Shown piece after piece: positions 62,742-64,000 of a DNA stretch of 64,000 bases. The position numbers and the translations under genes are program-made. The stretch comes from Spirodela intermedia. Lineage: Eukaryota; Streptophyta; Magnoliopsida; Alismatales; Araceae. Within the stretch, counting starts at the first letter, position 1; each line of letters starts with the position of its first letter. Where the stretch lies: NCBI GenBank assembly GCA_902729315.2, contig LR746281.1:3966501-4030500 (forward strand), given 5' to 3'. The notes beneath the pieces were generated by a model. The model made no database searches. It was not told the origin of the DNA and was given only the letters and a program-made list of their open reading frames with translations.

Positions 62742-64000
62742 GTAAGAAAATCATCTTCACTTTTCACTTCGTCTATTTCTGTTCACTATTTTGGCGTCAG
62801 TCCCCGTTTCTGAACTCCTTGTTCTTCAGGCACGGTCTAGTCCTAGTTTTCTCCTTTTCGATTGGTTAAGTTTGCTTTTCATTTATTTTCTTCAATCTGG
62901 TTTGAGATGCATGGAAGTAGATCCTCGGCTGGCTCTAAATTTCTTATATCATTTGACTAGTGTGGTCCGATGAGAAGTAATCATTCAGCCTTTGTACTGA
63001 TTCAATTCAGGGGAAATAAGAAATCTTGGACTGCCCCCGATTCCCTTTTGATCCTTACGTTTTCCATTTTAATGTTAATAGATGATAGACGCATGTTCTG
63101 CATGTGTACTTGCATCATGAATAGGGCTGAGGAATGCCAAATGTGTTTCGTCCTATGTTCTGTGTCTTTAGTTTTTTCCTGGGGGGAAGTGCTATCGTGC
63201 TTAGTGCTTGCCTTGGTATTCTCTAGATTTGGAAAGACAACTTTTTCGGGGGTAAGAGAAGAGGTTTGGATGAAGCAAGAGTATGGATAGAACCCAGATA
63301 ACACCTTCTCTCCAAACGGTATGGGAGCCTTTAATCTCATACTGCTCACACTTCTCTATCTTCATGTCACGCCCTCTACTTTTGTACAAGAAACGGCTCC
63401 TGGTAGCCTACTTCCAACTTTGCTTTAACGTGAACAACACTGCAGAAAATTACACATCTTGTTTTTGACTGATCTGAATCGTTGGTGAAATCCAATTCCT
63501 TCTGTCATGTGAGGCTTGTAATCTCAGGTGTCATTTTAACACATCCTCCACGTTAAAACTTTATGAGGAATCCATTGTCCCTTCGCACAATTTAAGGTTT
63601 TCCTGTCAGAGGGAAAAAGGCTTCGTATTTTACTACCATTTAAATGAGTCATCTTCATTTTTATTTGAACGCATCTGCTCTAGATATTTTAAGAAGACCA
63701 TTTTTAGAGGAATATTGTGCCATAATAAATGATGTCTTCAATACACTTTTCAAAATTCTCCATATTGCATCCCTGTGGTGTAGATTGTGGTTTCTCATAG
63801 TGCTGCTAGTGTGTCAAGGCAGCCTTAACCCAGGGTATTTAGGATGCTTAGGTGAGCCAAGTGAATGTAGTGCCTCTTCACCCCACAATCACAACAGAAT
63901 GCTTTGTTGTGTGTTTGTTCACCATCCTGGGTGTAACACACGCAATTTACATTTCATTGCATTATTGAGTGAGATAAATGGGCGATGCATTGTGTCCAGG
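62742..64000 (+). other. First intron of the MORN gene (incomplete)
   Basis: T-rich intronic DNA. I found no further MORN repeat in any frame up to the right edge, so the second exon starts at or beyond position 64000. Confidence 0.55.

Noticed and set aside
1-64000. tRNA, rRNA, CRISPR or prokaryote-type operon features
   Set aside because: None seen. Spliced plant genes throughout make CRISPR and operons implausible, and I found no cloverleaf or rRNA-like stretch by eye.

Overview
This is plant nuclear DNA. Every gene has spliceosomal introns, the proteins are plant-specific or plant-type (PGRL1, two gibberellin 20-oxidases, plant MED31, plant USB1, a plant MORN-repeat protein), and the spaces between genes hold decayed Ty1/copia and Ty3/gypsy LTR retrotransposons. 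The contrast between GC-rich exons (both GA20ox genes, the MORN gene) and AT-rich spacers suggests a monocot, possibly a non-grass. That is an inference from composition only, and no species can be named.

Layout. (1) 1-5681, +: the 3' nine exons of PGRL1 (cyclic electron flow), cut by the left edge. (2) 6609-11626, +: a seven-exon coiled-coil gene, probably the plant RAB6-interacting-golgin-like family. (3) 11.6-16.4 kb: spacer ending in a GC-rich island with CT/GA tracts. (4) 16392-17868, -: gibberellin 20-oxidase A, three exons. (5) 18.3-28.1 kb: AT-rich spacer with a pair of diverged direct repeats about 5 kb apart that enclose broken coding relics I could not assign. (6) 28106-34501, -: MED31, six exons, including a likely GC-AG intron and a last coding exon of only 7 nt. 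(7) 36.0-38.2 kb: Ty1/copia pol relic. (8) 38653-40015, +: gibberellin 20-oxidase B, same exon structure as A, in opposite orientation. (9) 40-54 kb: transposon graveyard. A copia RNase H tail is followed by a Ty3/gypsy relic split by a copia element, which is itself split by a solo LTR with a perfect 5-bp target duplication. (10) 54432-55174, -: a decayed DIM1 (18S rRNA dimethyladenosine transferase) copy. (11) 56135-60477, -: USB1 (U6 snRNA 3' phosphodiesterase), six exons. (12) 61579 to the right edge, +: first exon of a membrane-anchored MORN-repeat protein.

How the genes relate. There is no operon-like unit; these are independent housekeeping and hormone genes. The one functional pair is the two GA20ox paralogues, divergently oriented about 20.8 kb apart with MED31 between them. 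Both act at the same step of gibberellin synthesis. USB1 and the MORN gene are divergent and share a 1.1-kb spacer. I found no convincing new multi-gene system. The best leads are the unassigned repeat-bounded relic at 20.9-26.3 kb, the three-level transposon nest, the MED31 GC-AG intron and the active-site-neighbour changes in GA20ox B.

Exon boundaries were placed by hand from splice signals and reading-frame continuity with remembered family sequences. No alignment or expression data were available.
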